Origin: Cellvibrio sp. 79
GTDB taxonomy: Bacteria; Pseudomonadota; Gammaproteobacteria; Pseudomonadales; Cellvibrionaceae
Assembly: GCA_003056245.1 (NCBI GenBank)
Contig: MVDH01000003.1
Coordinates: 1,217,957-1,281,956, forward strand
Reading direction: 5' to 3'
Length of the DNA stretch: 64,000 bases
The position numbers and the translations under genes are program-made. Below the pieces are notes generated by a model. That model ran no database searches, was not told where the DNA came from, and saw nothing but the letters and a program-made list of their open reading frames with translations. This document shows, piece after piece, positions 8,997 through 17,899 of this stretch; position 1 is the stretch's first letter, and each line of letters starts with the position of its first letter.

Positions 8997-9760
8997 ACGC
9001 TGCTATCTCCTGCTGCAAGTTTTCGATTTTTCCTGTCAATCAATTTTCTGATATTAGACATTGATGCCGCAATTAAGTAAGCAGCCTGAAGAAAGCCTGA
9101 CTTGTTCAGTGCTTCAAGTGCAACACCATCCAGCTGCGATAGCTTTTCAACATTAATGGTTTCAAATCCATTAATTGTCAATTTTTCCTGATTTTGAAAT
9201 TCGATATCCAGAACAACAGTATCTAATAATTGATAGTGGGTAAATGCGTCAAACATCAATTTCGTCAGGGGTATTCCATCATTAATAATTTCCAATACCC
9301 GGGAAATATAATTCAAATATTGACTATGCCCTCCATTTTCCAAAAACATTTTATTCCCTTCATGACCTTTTGTTTTAGGGTGATTCATATCAATATGCAC
9401 CATGGGCCGGTGAGTCTCAGCCCCATCCACAACGTCGCGATGCATGCCGATAGAAAATGGCCCTCTGGCGAGAGCGGCCGGAACATAACAGGCGTCCCAC
9501 CCAAAATATTTTTGTTTTAATGGATCTGCGTCAGTCAAAAACAGGTTTTCATCTTTTTCAAGACCAAAAAATACAATCGCCTGATACTCATTCGTCTCCG
9601 GATTTTTACGGCACAATATCGGGTATTCTTTTTGAACATCTTCAAATTCAGTCAAGAATGTAACGGTGCTGACGACATTATCACCTAGCTCTGCTGAAAA
9701 TTTGGAATTCACCCGCAAATGCTCATGCGTAATATTGTTTAATACTTCTATCTTTTGCAT
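8993..9760 (-). CDS. SapC-family protein
   Basis: About 255-residue cytoplasmic-looking protein matching the SapC family found next to TonB receptors and tryptophan halogenases. The family name comes from S-layer and peptide-resistance annotations and tells nothing reliable about function. Conserved-looking parts are the L-x-E-F-x-x-V-Q-x-E-Y-P-I-L-x-R block, the central Y-V-P-A-A-L-A-R-G-P-F segment and a hydrophobic L-L-D-T-V-V-L region. The ATG at 9760 is preferred to the GTG at 9784 because GGTAG lies just before it, whereas the GTG has no ribosome site. First gene after the hairpin that follows the receptor gene. Confidence 0.78.
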   Translation of the reverse strand: MQKIEVLNNITHEHLRVNSKFSAELGDNVVSTVTFLTEFEDVQKEYPILCRKNPETNEYQAIVFFGLEKDENLFLTDADPLKQKYFGWDACYVPAALARGPFSIGMHRDVVDGAETHRPMVHIDMNHPKTKGHEGNKMFLENGGHSQYLNYISRVLEIINDGIPLTKLMFDAFTHYQLLDTVVLDIEFQNQEKLTINGFETINVEKLSQLDGVALEALNKSGFLQAAYLIAASMSNIRKLIDRKNRKLAAGDSSV

Positions 9761-9805
9761 ATAGATACTACCGGCAATTTGCACAATTTATTTTGATTTA
9801 AATAT

Positions 9806-9835
9806 AAAAAAGAGCCGCCAGGGCGACTCTTTTTT
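9806..9835 (-). terminator. hairpin between TonB receptor and SapC gene (probable attenuating terminator)
   Basis: Fourteen-base arms at 9806-9819 and 9822-9835, with one G-U pair on the minus-strand RNA, flanked by A and T runs. It lies 24 bases after the receptor stop and 46 bases before the SapC start, so it may cut transcription after the receptor and let only part read through to the enzyme genes. Confidence 0.75.
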
Positions 9836-9858
9836 ATTAAACAGCTTTTAGGCAAAAA

Positions 9859-12800
9859 TTAGAAGCTGTAACGGGCACCCAATTGGTAACGAGCACCCAA
9901 ATCATCGTAACCCCACAACATATTTTTGTTGCGAGCATGCTCACGACGATCTTCACCCGTCAGGTTGATACCTTCAAACGATACCGACAAATTATCAGTC
10001 ACATGATAGGTCACGTTAGCGTCAATTTGTGAGTATGCTTCGATATAGCCAGGGTTGTTAGCACCAGCACCGGTTCTATTCAGGAACTCATCACGCCAGT
10101 TGTAAGCGAGACGCGCTTCGACACCATAATTTTCATACATCAGCACCAGGTTTGCAGTATCGCTCAGACCCAACAATGCAAATTGGTTTGAAGTAATATC
10201 CATGTCATCGAAACTAACATCACCTTTTACGATGGTGTAGTTAGCTTGAATCCCGAAGCCGGTATCACCAAAGAAGTGTTGGCCAGCAAATTCGGCACCG
10301 TAAATTTTTGCTTCACGGTTGTTAACAGGAGCACTGTACGTATAGGTAATGAATGGGTCGTCCGAATTCGGAGTGATGAATTGATAGCCTTTTTGATCGT
10401 TAAGGTCATCTTTCAATGCCCCGGTGTACGCGGCCGCACCACCAGGATAGGTAGCCGGGTCGGCCAAAATCTGCATCATCGCGTACAGGCTGGCGTTATC
10501 AACGTTTTGATTGATGCTCAAGAGCGCATCTCTAGCCGCTTGCGCCCTCGGACCCGCAGTTTGGTCGCGAATATCAAAAGTACGCTCTGATTGCTCGGTT
10601 CCCGAAAAGTTTGTTACGCGCTTTTCAAACACACCGGCAGACAAATAGCTGGCATCATCAAAATACCACTCTACGGAAGCATCAAAGTTGCTTGATTCCA
10701 ATGGTTTCAGTTGTGGGTTTTGTCCGGTTGCCTGAACAGTAGTTCCCTCGTTCAAAGTAGAACCATTCGGGTTACCGAAGGAAATAACTGAACCCAGCGA
10801 TGCCAAGCCAGGGCGAGCCATGGTTTTGCTGTAGGAGAATCTGGAGATTAACTCATCTGTCAGGTTGACTGACAAATCCAGATTTGGCAGCAATGCGTCG
10901 TAATCATTCTTAGCTACATACTGCGTTCCCGCCGGCTTGCTGACAGCGTTGAAGTCGTTATCGGACTGCCACACATAGTAAGCCACTTCCGGGGTCTCTG
11001 AAGATGAAACCTGTTTGGTTGATTCGTAACGCAAGCCTGCCAAAACATTAAGGTCACGACCAGCCAATTGACCAGTGGTACCTAATTGGAAGTAAACAGC
11101 GTCTGTATCTTCCTGAATGTCGTTATTGCCTTTGCTATTACGAACAACACCTTTAGGACTCTGGGTATTCTCTATACCAATGTAAGCAGGACCGGCTCCG
11201 AGAGGGTCGGTGGCAGAGGTCTCAGTGGTGGGGTATAAACTAACCAAGTGTTTCGCCAACTCACGTGCGTCTGCGCGATAGCCAATGTGCGGTGAATTTC
11301 CAGTGCTCACATCTTCAAATTCACCGGCAACGTCAAACGCTTCAAACAAATCTTCGCCAAGGAACTCACCAGGCGCTGCTGCCCCCCAACCACCTAATAC
11401 CTGGGCGTTGTTGCCGTTGTAGTTGATAGTGTTTGAACCCATCTCACGGCGCTCAATACCAAAGTCAAAACGGCTGCCATCATCGAATTCCCATGAAGCA
11501 TCCAATTTGATCTGATCGACTTCAGAGAGCTGCTCAGCTGAGAATATACGCATAACGGAAGAGCTGAGATCTTCTTCACCCAATGTACCGTTAAGGGTAT
11601 GGGTCCAGTTAGGAATCTTGGCGCCACTGAATTGCCAGCTCGCGCCGGTTTTGATGCTAGCGCCAATACCTACGTCGAGTTCACCCGCATGACCTGGGCC
11701 GGTAGGCAGACTTTCCATGGTCGAGTGGTGCGCATCCAAGCTCAAGGTCAATTGATCATTGGCGGCCCAATTAAGATTTAAACCGGTTGATTCCAGGGTG
11801 TCTTCTTGTGAACGATATTGCTGGGCGAACCCGACGTCTTTAGCAGAGCTATAGACTTCTGTAATGATTTTTGGCGTTTTAATGGCGGAGTTATCAAATT
11901 CAACATTAGTTAAATTGTCGCCATTTTGAACCCAGGTGGTTACCTCGCCACGGTGTTCAGATTGATTATTTTGCGCGAAGGTGTAATCCAGAGTAGCAGT
12001 CAGGTTTTCAATAGGGCGGTATTGGAACGTCAGTTGCGCATTGGTACGGTCACGTTCGCGGTCAGAGAATGTATAACGGACATCGTTTGGACGAGAATAA
12101 AGTTGACCAACAGCTGGGGCATTCTTGAAAATTGCACTATCTGCTGTTCTGTCATAAATGGTTTTAGTATCACCGCCACCCCATTCAGCCACCTTCCAAT
12201 CGTTGACGGTGGCACCGGTGAATCCTGAGTCACGCTCTTGATAGCTAGCGCTCAATGACACGCCAAATACGTCAGAGTCATCCGCCCAGCTCACCAGACC
12301 GGAAACTTCAGGTGTTACATCATCACCAGTACGGTTAGTGGTATCCGCTACCGCTTTAGCACCAAAAGATGCCTTGAAACCATTACCATCCAACGGACGT
12401 GAGGTTTTAACGTTTACCGATGCACCAATACCACCTGCAGCGATATTAGCCTTACCGGTTTTATAAACTTCTACGCCGGAAACAGCTTCAGAAGCGAGGT
12501 TTGCGAAATCAAATGCGCGAGAGTTACCGCCACGGGTGGATGCGTCAGCACCGGAGCTACCACCGTAAGCACTACCGGTTGGAAGTGTTCTTCCGTTCAG
12601 TGTCACCATGTTGTAATCAGGGCCGAAGCCGCGAACCGTAATGCGCGAGCCTTCACCATTGGAACGGTCAATAGAAACGCCGGTGATACGTTGCAGGGAT
12701 TCTGCGAGGTTGGTATCCGGGAACTTACCCATATCTTCCGCGCTAATGGCGTCAACCACACCGGCTGCATCACGCTTGATGTCCATCGCACGCTCCATAG

Positions 12801-12936
12801 ACGCGCGAATACCGGTTACTGTGACTTCATCTACTGATTCATCTTGTGCAAAAGCAAAACCGCTCAAGCCGGTAAGGGCTGACGAGGCAATGACCGTTGC
12901 CAGGATTTTTTTATTAAAACTGACTTTTCTACTCAT
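9859..12936 (-). CDS. TonB-dependent receptor (Caulobacter type)
   Basis: 1025-residue outer-membrane transporter. A Sec signal ends in G-F-A-F-A|Q-D at about residue 30, followed by a short D-E-V-T-V-T-G TonB-box-like stretch, a plug domain with A-E-S-L-Q-R-I-T-G-V-S and a V-R-G-F motif, and a large beta-barrel ending in the canonical terminal Phe (G-A-R-Y-S-F). Length and plug sequence fit the TIGR01782-type receptors that import carbohydrates or other complex substrates rather than classic siderophore receptors. AAGGAG sits eight bases before the ATG. Leads the SapC/JmjC/halogenase operon; ligand unknown. Confidence 0.93.
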   Translation of the reverse strand: MSRKVSFNKKILATVIASSALTGLSGFAFAQDESVDEVTVTGIRASMERAMDIKRDAAGVVDAISAEDMGKFPDTNLAESLQRITGVSIDRSNGEGSRITVRGFGPDYNMVTLNGRTLPTGSAYGGSSGADASTRGGNSRAFDFANLASEAVSGVEVYKTGKANIAAGGIGASVNVKTSRPLDGNGFKASFGAKAVADTTNRTGDDVTPEVSGLVSWADDSDVFGVSLSASYQERDSGFTGATVNDWKVAEWGGGDTKTIYDRTADSAIFKNAPAVGQLYSRPNDVRYTFSDRERDRTNAQLTFQYRPIENLTATLDYTFAQNNQSEHRGEVTTWVQNGDNLTNVEFDNSAIKTPKIITEVYSSAKDVGFAQQYRSQEDTLESTGLNLNWAANDQLTLSLDAHHSTMESLPTGPGHAGELDVGIGASIKTGASWQFSGAKIPNWTHTLNGTLGEEDLSSSVMRIFSAEQLSEVDQIKLDASWEFDDGSRFDFGIERREMGSNTINYNGNNAQVLGGWGAAAPGEFLGEDLFEAFDVAGEFEDVSTGNSPHIGYRADARELAKHLVSLYPTTETSATDPLGAGPAYIGIENTQSPKGVVRNSKGNNDIQEDTDAVYFQLGTTGQLAGRDLNVLAGLRYESTKQVSSSETPEVAYYVWQSDNDFNAVSKPAGTQYVAKNDYDALLPNLDLSVNLTDELISRFSYSKTMARPGLASLGSVISFGNPNGSTLNEGTTVQATGQNPQLKPLESSNFDASVEWYFDDASYLSAGVFEKRVTNFSGTEQSERTFDIRDQTAGPRAQAARDALLSINQNVDNASLYAMMQILADPATYPGGAAAYTGALKDDLNDQKGYQFITPNSDDPFITYTYSAPVNNREAKIYGAEFAGQHFFGDTGFGIQANYTIVKGDVSFDDMDITSNQFALLGLSDTANLVLMYENYGVEARLAYNWRDEFLNRTGAGANNPGYIEAYSQIDANVTYHVTDNLSVSFEGINLTGEDRREHARNKNMLWGYDDLGARYQLGARYSF

Positions 12937-13387
12937 GGAGCTCTCCTTAATTGGATTAATTATGCTCAGGATTTTTTTTGTTGTTACCGCTTCTACAAAC
13001 CCATTACCCCCTGAAACCGGGGTAGTGAATCCGGACTCACCTCGTTAGCAAGATGACTGGATCACACCAGGCACTGTCGCCTTTCTCCACATTTACCAAG
13101 CTGTTATTGTGATTTTGAATGAGACATAGTCCGCAACTGGTATTGTTGGATACAAGTATCATATGTTCAGTTTGACTACAAGAAGTTGAGGCGCACGAAT
13201 TTGTAAAAAGAGATGATCTGTTACGCAACGCTACACATTGGCGCGAAAATCAATCGGCGGTAGCATTTTTTAATTAGTGAAATTTACGGTATAGAAAAAA
13301 GCGCTTCTGCAACAACGAGATAGAATGTCAGAAATTCTTATTTGGAGAGATTTATTACCAATGAAATTATTTTTATTGATGCGAAAA
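12937..13387 (-). promoter_or_regulatory. upstream region of the TonB receptor operon
   Basis: About 450 bases without a credible gene, the only place for the operon promoter. Visible short symmetries are TACCCC/GGGGTA at 13005-13010 and 13019-13024 in the presumed leader, GATAC-AA-GTATC near 13150-13161, and AAGCGCTT at 13299-13306. Any could be an operator; none matches a consensus well enough for me to name a regulator, and no regulator gene is adjacent. Confidence 0.4.
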
Positions 13388-13418
13388 ATAAAACCCCGAT
13401 CTAATGATCGGGTTTTTC
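13388..13418 (-). terminator. terminator of prlC-yheV
   Basis: Arms CCCGATC (13395-13401) and GATCGGG (13406-13412) with a TAAT loop that includes the yheV stop codon; on the minus-strand RNA the stem is followed by a U-rich run (GGGTTTTATTTTT). Confidence 0.75.
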
Positions 13419-13652
13419 GAAGGGCAGGATGTTAATAACCTGAACAGCATCGCGCTTGTCTTCCTCGGTCTGGTTTACGCGCGTCTCCAGTTCCCGTGTT
13501 GCCAGCTTGAAATGCATTTCTTCTTTATAACCGCAAGCAACACACTCGCGAAAATCTTTGCCGTTTTCGCCATAAACCACCAGCTTGTCCATCTCGGAAC
13601 AACGTGGACAAACTGCTCCGGCGACAAAACGACGCTTACTACTGTAAACCAT
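13401..13652 (-). CDS. yheV: YheV-family zinc-ribbon protein
   Basis: 83-residue putative metal-binding protein of the YheV family (DUF2387/TIGR02443). Two Cys pairs, C15-P-R-C18 and C37-V-A-C40, form a rubredoxin-like or zinc-ribbon knuckle; the rest is charged. Function unknown. The ATG at 13652 shares one base with the prlC stop (TGATG), and GGGAGG about ten bases upstream supports that start over the TTG one codon earlier. Co-transcribed after prlC, an arrangement seen in pseudomonads. Confidence 0.85.
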   Translation of the reverse strand: MVYSSKRRFVAGAVCPRCSEMDKLVVYGENGKDFRECVACGYKEEMHFKLATRELETRVNQTEEDKRDAVQVINILPFEKPDH

Positions 13653-15709
13653 CAAACTGCCTCCCCGGTGATACCGGAATGACGCAAGAGCGCATCAATT
13701 TGTGGCTCACGACCACGGAAGTTTTTAAACAATTCCATCGGAGCGCGGCTGCCACCTTGTTGCAAAATTTCCTGCAGGAAACTCTCACCGGTTTGCGCGT
13801 TAAAAATACCTTCCTCTTCAAAGCGCGAATAAGCATCAGCCGATAACACCTCCGCCCATTTATAGCTGTAATAACCCGCCGCATAACCGCCCGCAAAAAT
13901 ATGGCTAAAGCTATTTTCGAAACGATTGAATGCTGGTGGTTTGATAACAGCCACCAGATCGCGCACTTCATTCAATACATCTTGCGCGGATTTTGGCGCA
14001 GCAGGATTGTATTCAGCATGCAAACGAAAATCGAACAAGGAAAACTCCAACTGGCGAATCATTTGCAATCCCGATTGGAAATTTTTCGCCGCGAGTATTT
14101 TATCTAGCAAATTTTGCGGTAAAGATTCGCCGGTTTGATAGTGACCGGAGATCAATGGAATTGCTTCCGGTTCCCAGCACCAGTTTTCCATAAATTGGCT
14201 GGGCAATTCCACCGCATCCCAGGCAACGCCGTTAATCCCGCTCACCGCAGCCACATCAATTTGCGTGAGCATATGGTGAAGACCATGGCCGAATTCATGA
14301 AATAAAGTGGTTACTTCATCATGAGTTAGCAATGACGGTGTATCACCGACGGGCGGCGTAAAGTTGCAGGTTAAAAAAGCCACCGGCAATTGCACACCGC
14401 TGGATATTTTGCGTCGTACGCGACAATCGGCCATCCATGCGCCGCCTTTTTTCTTTTCGCGTGCGAATAAATCGAGATAAAAACTGGCGATCTGTTTGTC
14501 ATTTTTTTCGATGTGATAAAAACGCACATCCGGATGATATGTATCGAAATCCGTAATTTGTTTTACCTGGATACCGAACAAGCGCTGCACAACATCAAAC
14601 ATACCCGCAATCACTTTTTCCGCCGGAAAATACGGGCGCAGCTCTTCTTGCGATACGGAATATTTTTCCACCCGTAATTTTTCGCTGTAATAAGTAGTGT
14701 CCCAGGCTTGTAAATCCGCACAGCCATTTGCAGTAGCAAATGCACGCAGCTCGGCATAATCCCGTTCAGCGTAGGGTTTGGTTTTTTGCGCAAGCTCAGT
14801 TAAAAATTGCAGTACTTGTGCAGGTGACTCGGCCATCTTGCTGGCGAGCGAACGCTCAGCGTAATTATTAAAACCCAGTAATTTTGCAAGCTCATGTCGC
14901 AGTGCAAGTGTCTCGGTAATAATCGCACTGTTATCCCACTCCGCTGCAGGAGAACCGTCCGCTTTTTTTCCCGCTGCCGATGCACGCGTTACATAAGCGG
15001 TGTAAATTTCTTCACGCAATGCGCGATTGTCCGCATACATAATCACTGTATAGTACGAGGGGAAGTCCAGCGTAATGACATAGCCTTGCAGATTTTTTTG
15101 TGCCGCGGCCTGGGCCGCTTGTGCTAGCGCAGATTCTGGCAACCCGACGAGCGCATCGGCATTATCAAAATGTTTATGCCACGCCTGGGTTGCGTCCAAG
15201 ACATTATTGGAAAATTGCGTGGAAAGCTCGGACAAGCGTTTTTGAATTTCACCAAAACGTTTTTTATCCGCTTCATTTAATGCAACACCACCCAAACGAA
15301 AATCACGCAATGCATTATTCAATGTTTGCTGCTGTGCCTGGTTTAATTGCGTAAATTCACTGCTATCTGCCAACTGCTGATAAGCCTTGTACAAATCCTC
15401 ATTTTGGCCAAACTCAGTCGAATAATCAGTCAGCAGTGCGATGCTTTCGGTGTAGGCTTTGCGCAACTCATCGCTATTCGCAACTGAATTCAAATGGCTT
15501 ACCGGTGCCCAGGCTTGATCAAGTTTATCGCCCTGTTCTTCAAGGGGAGCGACCAAATTACTCCAGGTCACAGTAGAAAGCTCGCCCAATAACGATTTTA
15601 ATTGGGCACGCCCGTCATCAATTAATTGGCGAACTGCCGGCTCAACGTGCTCGGCACGAATAGCAGAAAAGGGCGGCAAGGTATGCGCTTCAAGCAAGGG
15701 ATTGGTCAT
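13652..15709 (-). CDS. prlC: oligopeptidase A
   Basis: M3-family zinc metallopeptidase of 685 residues, the normal size for PrlC/OpdA. The zinc-binding motif H471-E-F-G-H475 is intact within L-F-H-E-F-G-H-G-L-H-H. Cytoplasmic endopeptidase that degrades short peptides, including cleaved signal peptides. The N-terminus N-P-L-L-E matches the family start. First gene of a two-gene operon with yheV; divergent from the gamma carbonic anhydrase gene across an 82-base gap. Confidence 0.96.
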   Translation of the reverse strand: MTNPLLEAHTLPPFSAIRAEHVEPAVRQLIDDGRAQLKSLLGELSTVTWSNLVAPLEEQGDKLDQAWAPVSHLNSVANSDELRKAYTESIALLTDYSTEFGQNEDLYKAYQQLADSSEFTQLNQAQQQTLNNALRDFRLGGVALNEADKKRFGEIQKRLSELSTQFSNNVLDATQAWHKHFDNADALVGLPESALAQAAQAAAQKNLQGYVITLDFPSYYTVIMYADNRALREEIYTAYVTRASAAGKKADGSPAAEWDNSAIITETLALRHELAKLLGFNNYAERSLASKMAESPAQVLQFLTELAQKTKPYAERDYAELRAFATANGCADLQAWDTTYYSEKLRVEKYSVSQEELRPYFPAEKVIAGMFDVVQRLFGIQVKQITDFDTYHPDVRFYHIEKNDKQIASFYLDLFAREKKKGGAWMADCRVRRKISSGVQLPVAFLTCNFTPPVGDTPSLLTHDEVTTLFHEFGHGLHHMLTQIDVAAVSGINGVAWDAVELPSQFMENWCWEPEAIPLISGHYQTGESLPQNLLDKILAAKNFQSGLQMIRQLEFSLFDFRLHAEYNPAAPKSAQDVLNEVRDLVAVIKPPAFNRFENSFSHIFAGGYAAGYYSYKWAEVLSADAYSRFEEEGIFNAQTGESFLQEILQQGGSRAPMELFKNFRGREPQIDALLRHSGITGEAV

Positions 15710-15791
15710 GCAATAACTCCGTCAGGCGAAAATCAAACGCGGTTTCGCGTATCATACACCCAAGATTGTGTTGGTTTTCGAGGAATTATTT

Positions 15792-16358
15792 ATGGGCGCA
15801 ATAAGAACTTTCCAAGGTCACACACCGGAGTTGGGTGAACGGGTTTTTGTGGATGAATCCGCCGTTGTAATCGGCGATGTGGAGTTGGGCGATGATACTT
15901 CCGTGTGGCCCTGCGTCGTAATTCGCGGCGACATGCATCGCATTCGTGTAGGCGCACGTACCAGTGTGCAAGATGGTTCCGTCCTCCATATCACCCACGC
16001 CAGTAATTACAACCCTGCCGGTCATCCGCTCATTATCGGTGAGGATGTAACGGTCGGCCATTCAGTGTGCTTGCATGGCTGCACCATTGGTAACCGTGTT
16101 TTGATCGGTATCGGCTCAACGATCCTTGATGGAGCAATAGTGGAAGATGATGTGGTTATCGGTGCAGGCTCGCTGGTCCCACCAGGAAAACGACTTGAAT
16201 CCGGTTTTATGTATATGGGTTCACCGGTAAAACAAATCCGCCCGCTAAAAGATTCCGAGCGCAGTTTCTTTACTTATTCCGCCAATAATTATGTGAAATT
16301 GAAAAACGCTTATCTCGATGAAAATAAATCCATGCAAGAAAGCTCAAGCCTCGACTAA
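15792..16358 (+). CDS. gamma-class carbonic anhydrase-like protein (YrdA family)
   Basis: 188-residue left-handed beta-helix (hexapeptide repeat) protein. The I/V-x-G-D-V-x-L-G-x-x-x-S-V-W repeats are followed by R-G-D and Q-D-G-S, then the metal-ligand histidines around H-I-T-H, V-G-H and L-H-G-C. A C-terminal helix caps the trimer. Relatives bind zinc or iron and are called gamma carbonic anhydrase, but activity is often undetected. The ATG at 15792 is chosen over the TTG at 15768 because CGAGGA lies seven bases before it. Neighbour of prlC as in pseudomonads. Confidence 0.88.
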   Translation: MGAIRTFQGHTPELGERVFVDESAVVIGDVELGDDTSVWPCVVIRGDMHRIRVGARTSVQDGSVLHITHASNYNPAGHPLIIGEDVTVGHSVCLHGCTIGNRVLIGIGSTILDGAIVEDDVVIGAGSLVPPGKRLESGFMYMGSPVKQIRPLKDSERSFFTYSANNYVKLKNAYLDENKSMQESSSLD

Positions 16359-16389
16359 TTATTTTATTGGTATTTTTTCAGGAACTCCT

Positions 16390-17061
16390 ATGTCGAAATA
16401 CTCGTTACCTATTGTTGATAGCAGTGATGTATTTTCAGTAAATAAAATTATTTGCATTGGCCGCAACTATGCCGAGCATGCGCGCGAAATGGGCCATGAC
16501 CCGGATCGCGAACCGCCCTTTTTCTTTTTCAAACCGCAAAGTGCATTGGCGCAAAATGGCGAAGATTTTCATTACCCGCATTTTTCCCGACAAGTGGAAC
16601 ACGAACTCGAATTGGTCGTGGCAATTGGCAAAGCCGGCACAAAAATTTCAGCGGAAAATGCAGCTGATCATGTTTTCGGTTTTGGTCTCGGTTTGGATAT
16701 GACCTGTCGCGATATTCAAAAGGAAGCGAAAAAACTCGGTCGCCCATGGGAATTGGCCAAGGGTTTCGATGGCTCTGCACCCTGCACTGCAATCCAGCGC
16801 GGCACATTGAGTGATCTTGAACACTACGGTGAATTGGTATTAACACGTAACAGCAATGAAGTTCAGCGCGGCAACTGGCGCGATATGGTATGGCCCATTC
16901 CGGAATTAATTGCCGAAGTATCGCGCTATGTAAAACTGGAAGCAGGCGATTTAATTTTTACCGGAACTCCAGCGGGTGTAGGACCAGTGCAGATCGGTGA
17001 TGAATTGGTTGCGCGGCTGGAAGGATTTTCGCAAACGTTGAAATTGCGAATGACTGAATAG
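16390..17061 (+). CDS. fumarylacetoacetate hydrolase family protein (YcgM/FAHD1-like)
   Basis: 223-residue FAH-fold enzyme. The I-C-I-G-R-N-Y-x-x-H-A motif lies near the N-terminus; metal ligands are in E-H-E-L-E and G-L-D-M-T-x-R-D; T-G-T-P-A-G-V-G-P is the C-terminal signature. Close relatives act as acylpyruvate hydrolase or oxaloacetate tautomerase/decarboxylase. Start set at the ATG at 16390, preceded by AGGAA, rather than the longer frame beginning inside the preceding gene. Thirty-one bases after the carbonic-anhydrase-like gene, so likely one transcript, ended by the hairpin at 17071. Confidence 0.9.
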   Translation: MSKYSLPIVDSSDVFSVNKIICIGRNYAEHAREMGHDPDREPPFFFFKPQSALAQNGEDFHYPHFSRQVEHELELVVAIGKAGTKISAENAADHVFGFGLGLDMTCRDIQKEAKKLGRPWELAKGFDGSAPCTAIQRGTLSDLEHYGELVLTRNSNEVQRGNWRDMVWPIPELIAEVSRYVKLEAGDLIFTGTPAGVGPVQIGDELVARLEGFSQTLKLRMTE

Positions 17062-17070
17062 CAATAACAA

Positions 17071-17104
17071 AAAAATCAGGTGAAATTTATTCACCTGATT
17101 TTTT
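17071..17104 (+). terminator. bidirectional terminator between FAH-family and pirin genes
   Basis: Perfect 14-base arms (AAAAATCAGGTGAA and its complement) around a 5-base A/T loop, flanked by A and T runs. Serves convergent genes on both strands. Confidence 0.9.
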
Positions 17105-17110
17105 ATAGAT

Positions 17111-17803
17111 CTATGGCAGATCAAATACCAGCGCTTTTACCGCTTGCGCCTTTGCGTTTAATTGCAGCGAACTAATATCTGCCAATTTCACACCATCACC
17201 AGGTCTCGCAATTTCACCGGCAATTTTCAATTCGCCATCAATGACATGTACGTAATAGTGACGCTTGGTGTCGGTATTCAATTGTGCAGTTTCACTCGGC
17301 GCTAATATCAATTGGTAAATTCGCGCATCTTGTTTGATCACCAAACTTCCAGCTTCGCCGTCGGGGCTCACCGCCAAAGTTAATCCTGGTTTGCTACCAA
17401 AATCTTTTTGCTGGTAACCCGGTGTTTCACCGTACACATTCGGTTGAATCCAGATCTGCAAAAAGTGCAAACCTTTGCTGCGCGATGGATTAAATTCACT
17501 GTGACGAATACCACTGCCTGCCGACATCAACTGAAACTCACCGGGCGGCAAAGTTGCCACATTACCTTCGCTGTCCTTGTGGGCAATTTCACCCTCAAGT
17601 ACATAGCTGAGAATTTCCATGTCGCGATGACCGTGGGTATCAAAACCGGCACCCGGTGTTACGCGGTCATCGTTAATAACGCGCAATGCTGAAAAGCCCA
17701 TGTGACGCTCATCGTAATAACTGCCAAATGAAAATGTGTGCTTGCTATCCAACCAACCGAAGTTTGCACCGCCGCGTTCATGACTACGTCTGATACTGAT
17801 CAT
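17111..17803 (-). CDS. pirin-family protein (YhhW-like)
   Basis: 230-residue bicupin of the pirin family. The N-terminal cupin carries T-H-G-H-x-D-M-E and the later G-S-G-I-x-H-S-E, giving the usual three His and one Glu metal site. E. coli YhhW, a close structural relative, has quercetin 2,3-dioxygenase activity in vitro; the natural role is unclear. The ATG at 17803 has GAGGTG just upstream, which rules out the GTG four codons earlier. Follows the DoxX gene on the same strand and lies divergent from a LysR regulator, a common trio. Confidence 0.9.
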   Translation of the reverse strand: MISIRRSHERGGANFGWLDSKHTFSFGSYYDERHMGFSALRVINDDRVTPGAGFDTHGHRDMEILSYVLEGEIAHKDSEGNVATLPPGEFQLMSAGSGIRHSEFNPSRSKGLHFLQIWIQPNVYGETPGYQQKDFGSKPGLTLAVSPDGEAGSLVIKQDARIYQLILAPSETAQLNTDTKRHYYVHVIDGELKIAGEIARPGDGVKLADISSLQLNAKAQAVKALVFDLP

Positions 17804-17821
17804 CTTACACCTCACTTTTTA

Positions 17822-17845
17822 TGCGACCGGTTATTACCGGTCGCA
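17822..17845 (-). promoter_or_regulatory. intercistronic hairpin between doxX and pirin genes
   Basis: Perfect 10-base arms TGCGACCGGT and ACCGGTCGCA with a four-base loop, ending 19 bases before the pirin ATG. No U-run follows it on the minus strand, so it looks like an operator or RNA-stabilising hairpin rather than a terminator. Confidence 0.5.
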
Positions 17846-17899
17846 GCATAATGAATTTCTGTTTGGCCCTGCTTTTAACGATCACTCACTGATCGACCA

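Noticed and set aside
13037-13228. 63-codon Cys-containing frame on the minus strand in the leader of the TonB receptor operon, a possible precursor or leader peptide
   Set aside because: Starts with TTG, no ribosome site at it or at the internal ATG, and no leader-core pattern; probably chance.
13299-13306. AAGCGCTT as a LacI-family operator
   Set aside because: Only the eight-base core is symmetric; flanks do not match known operators, so it is kept only as a minor note.
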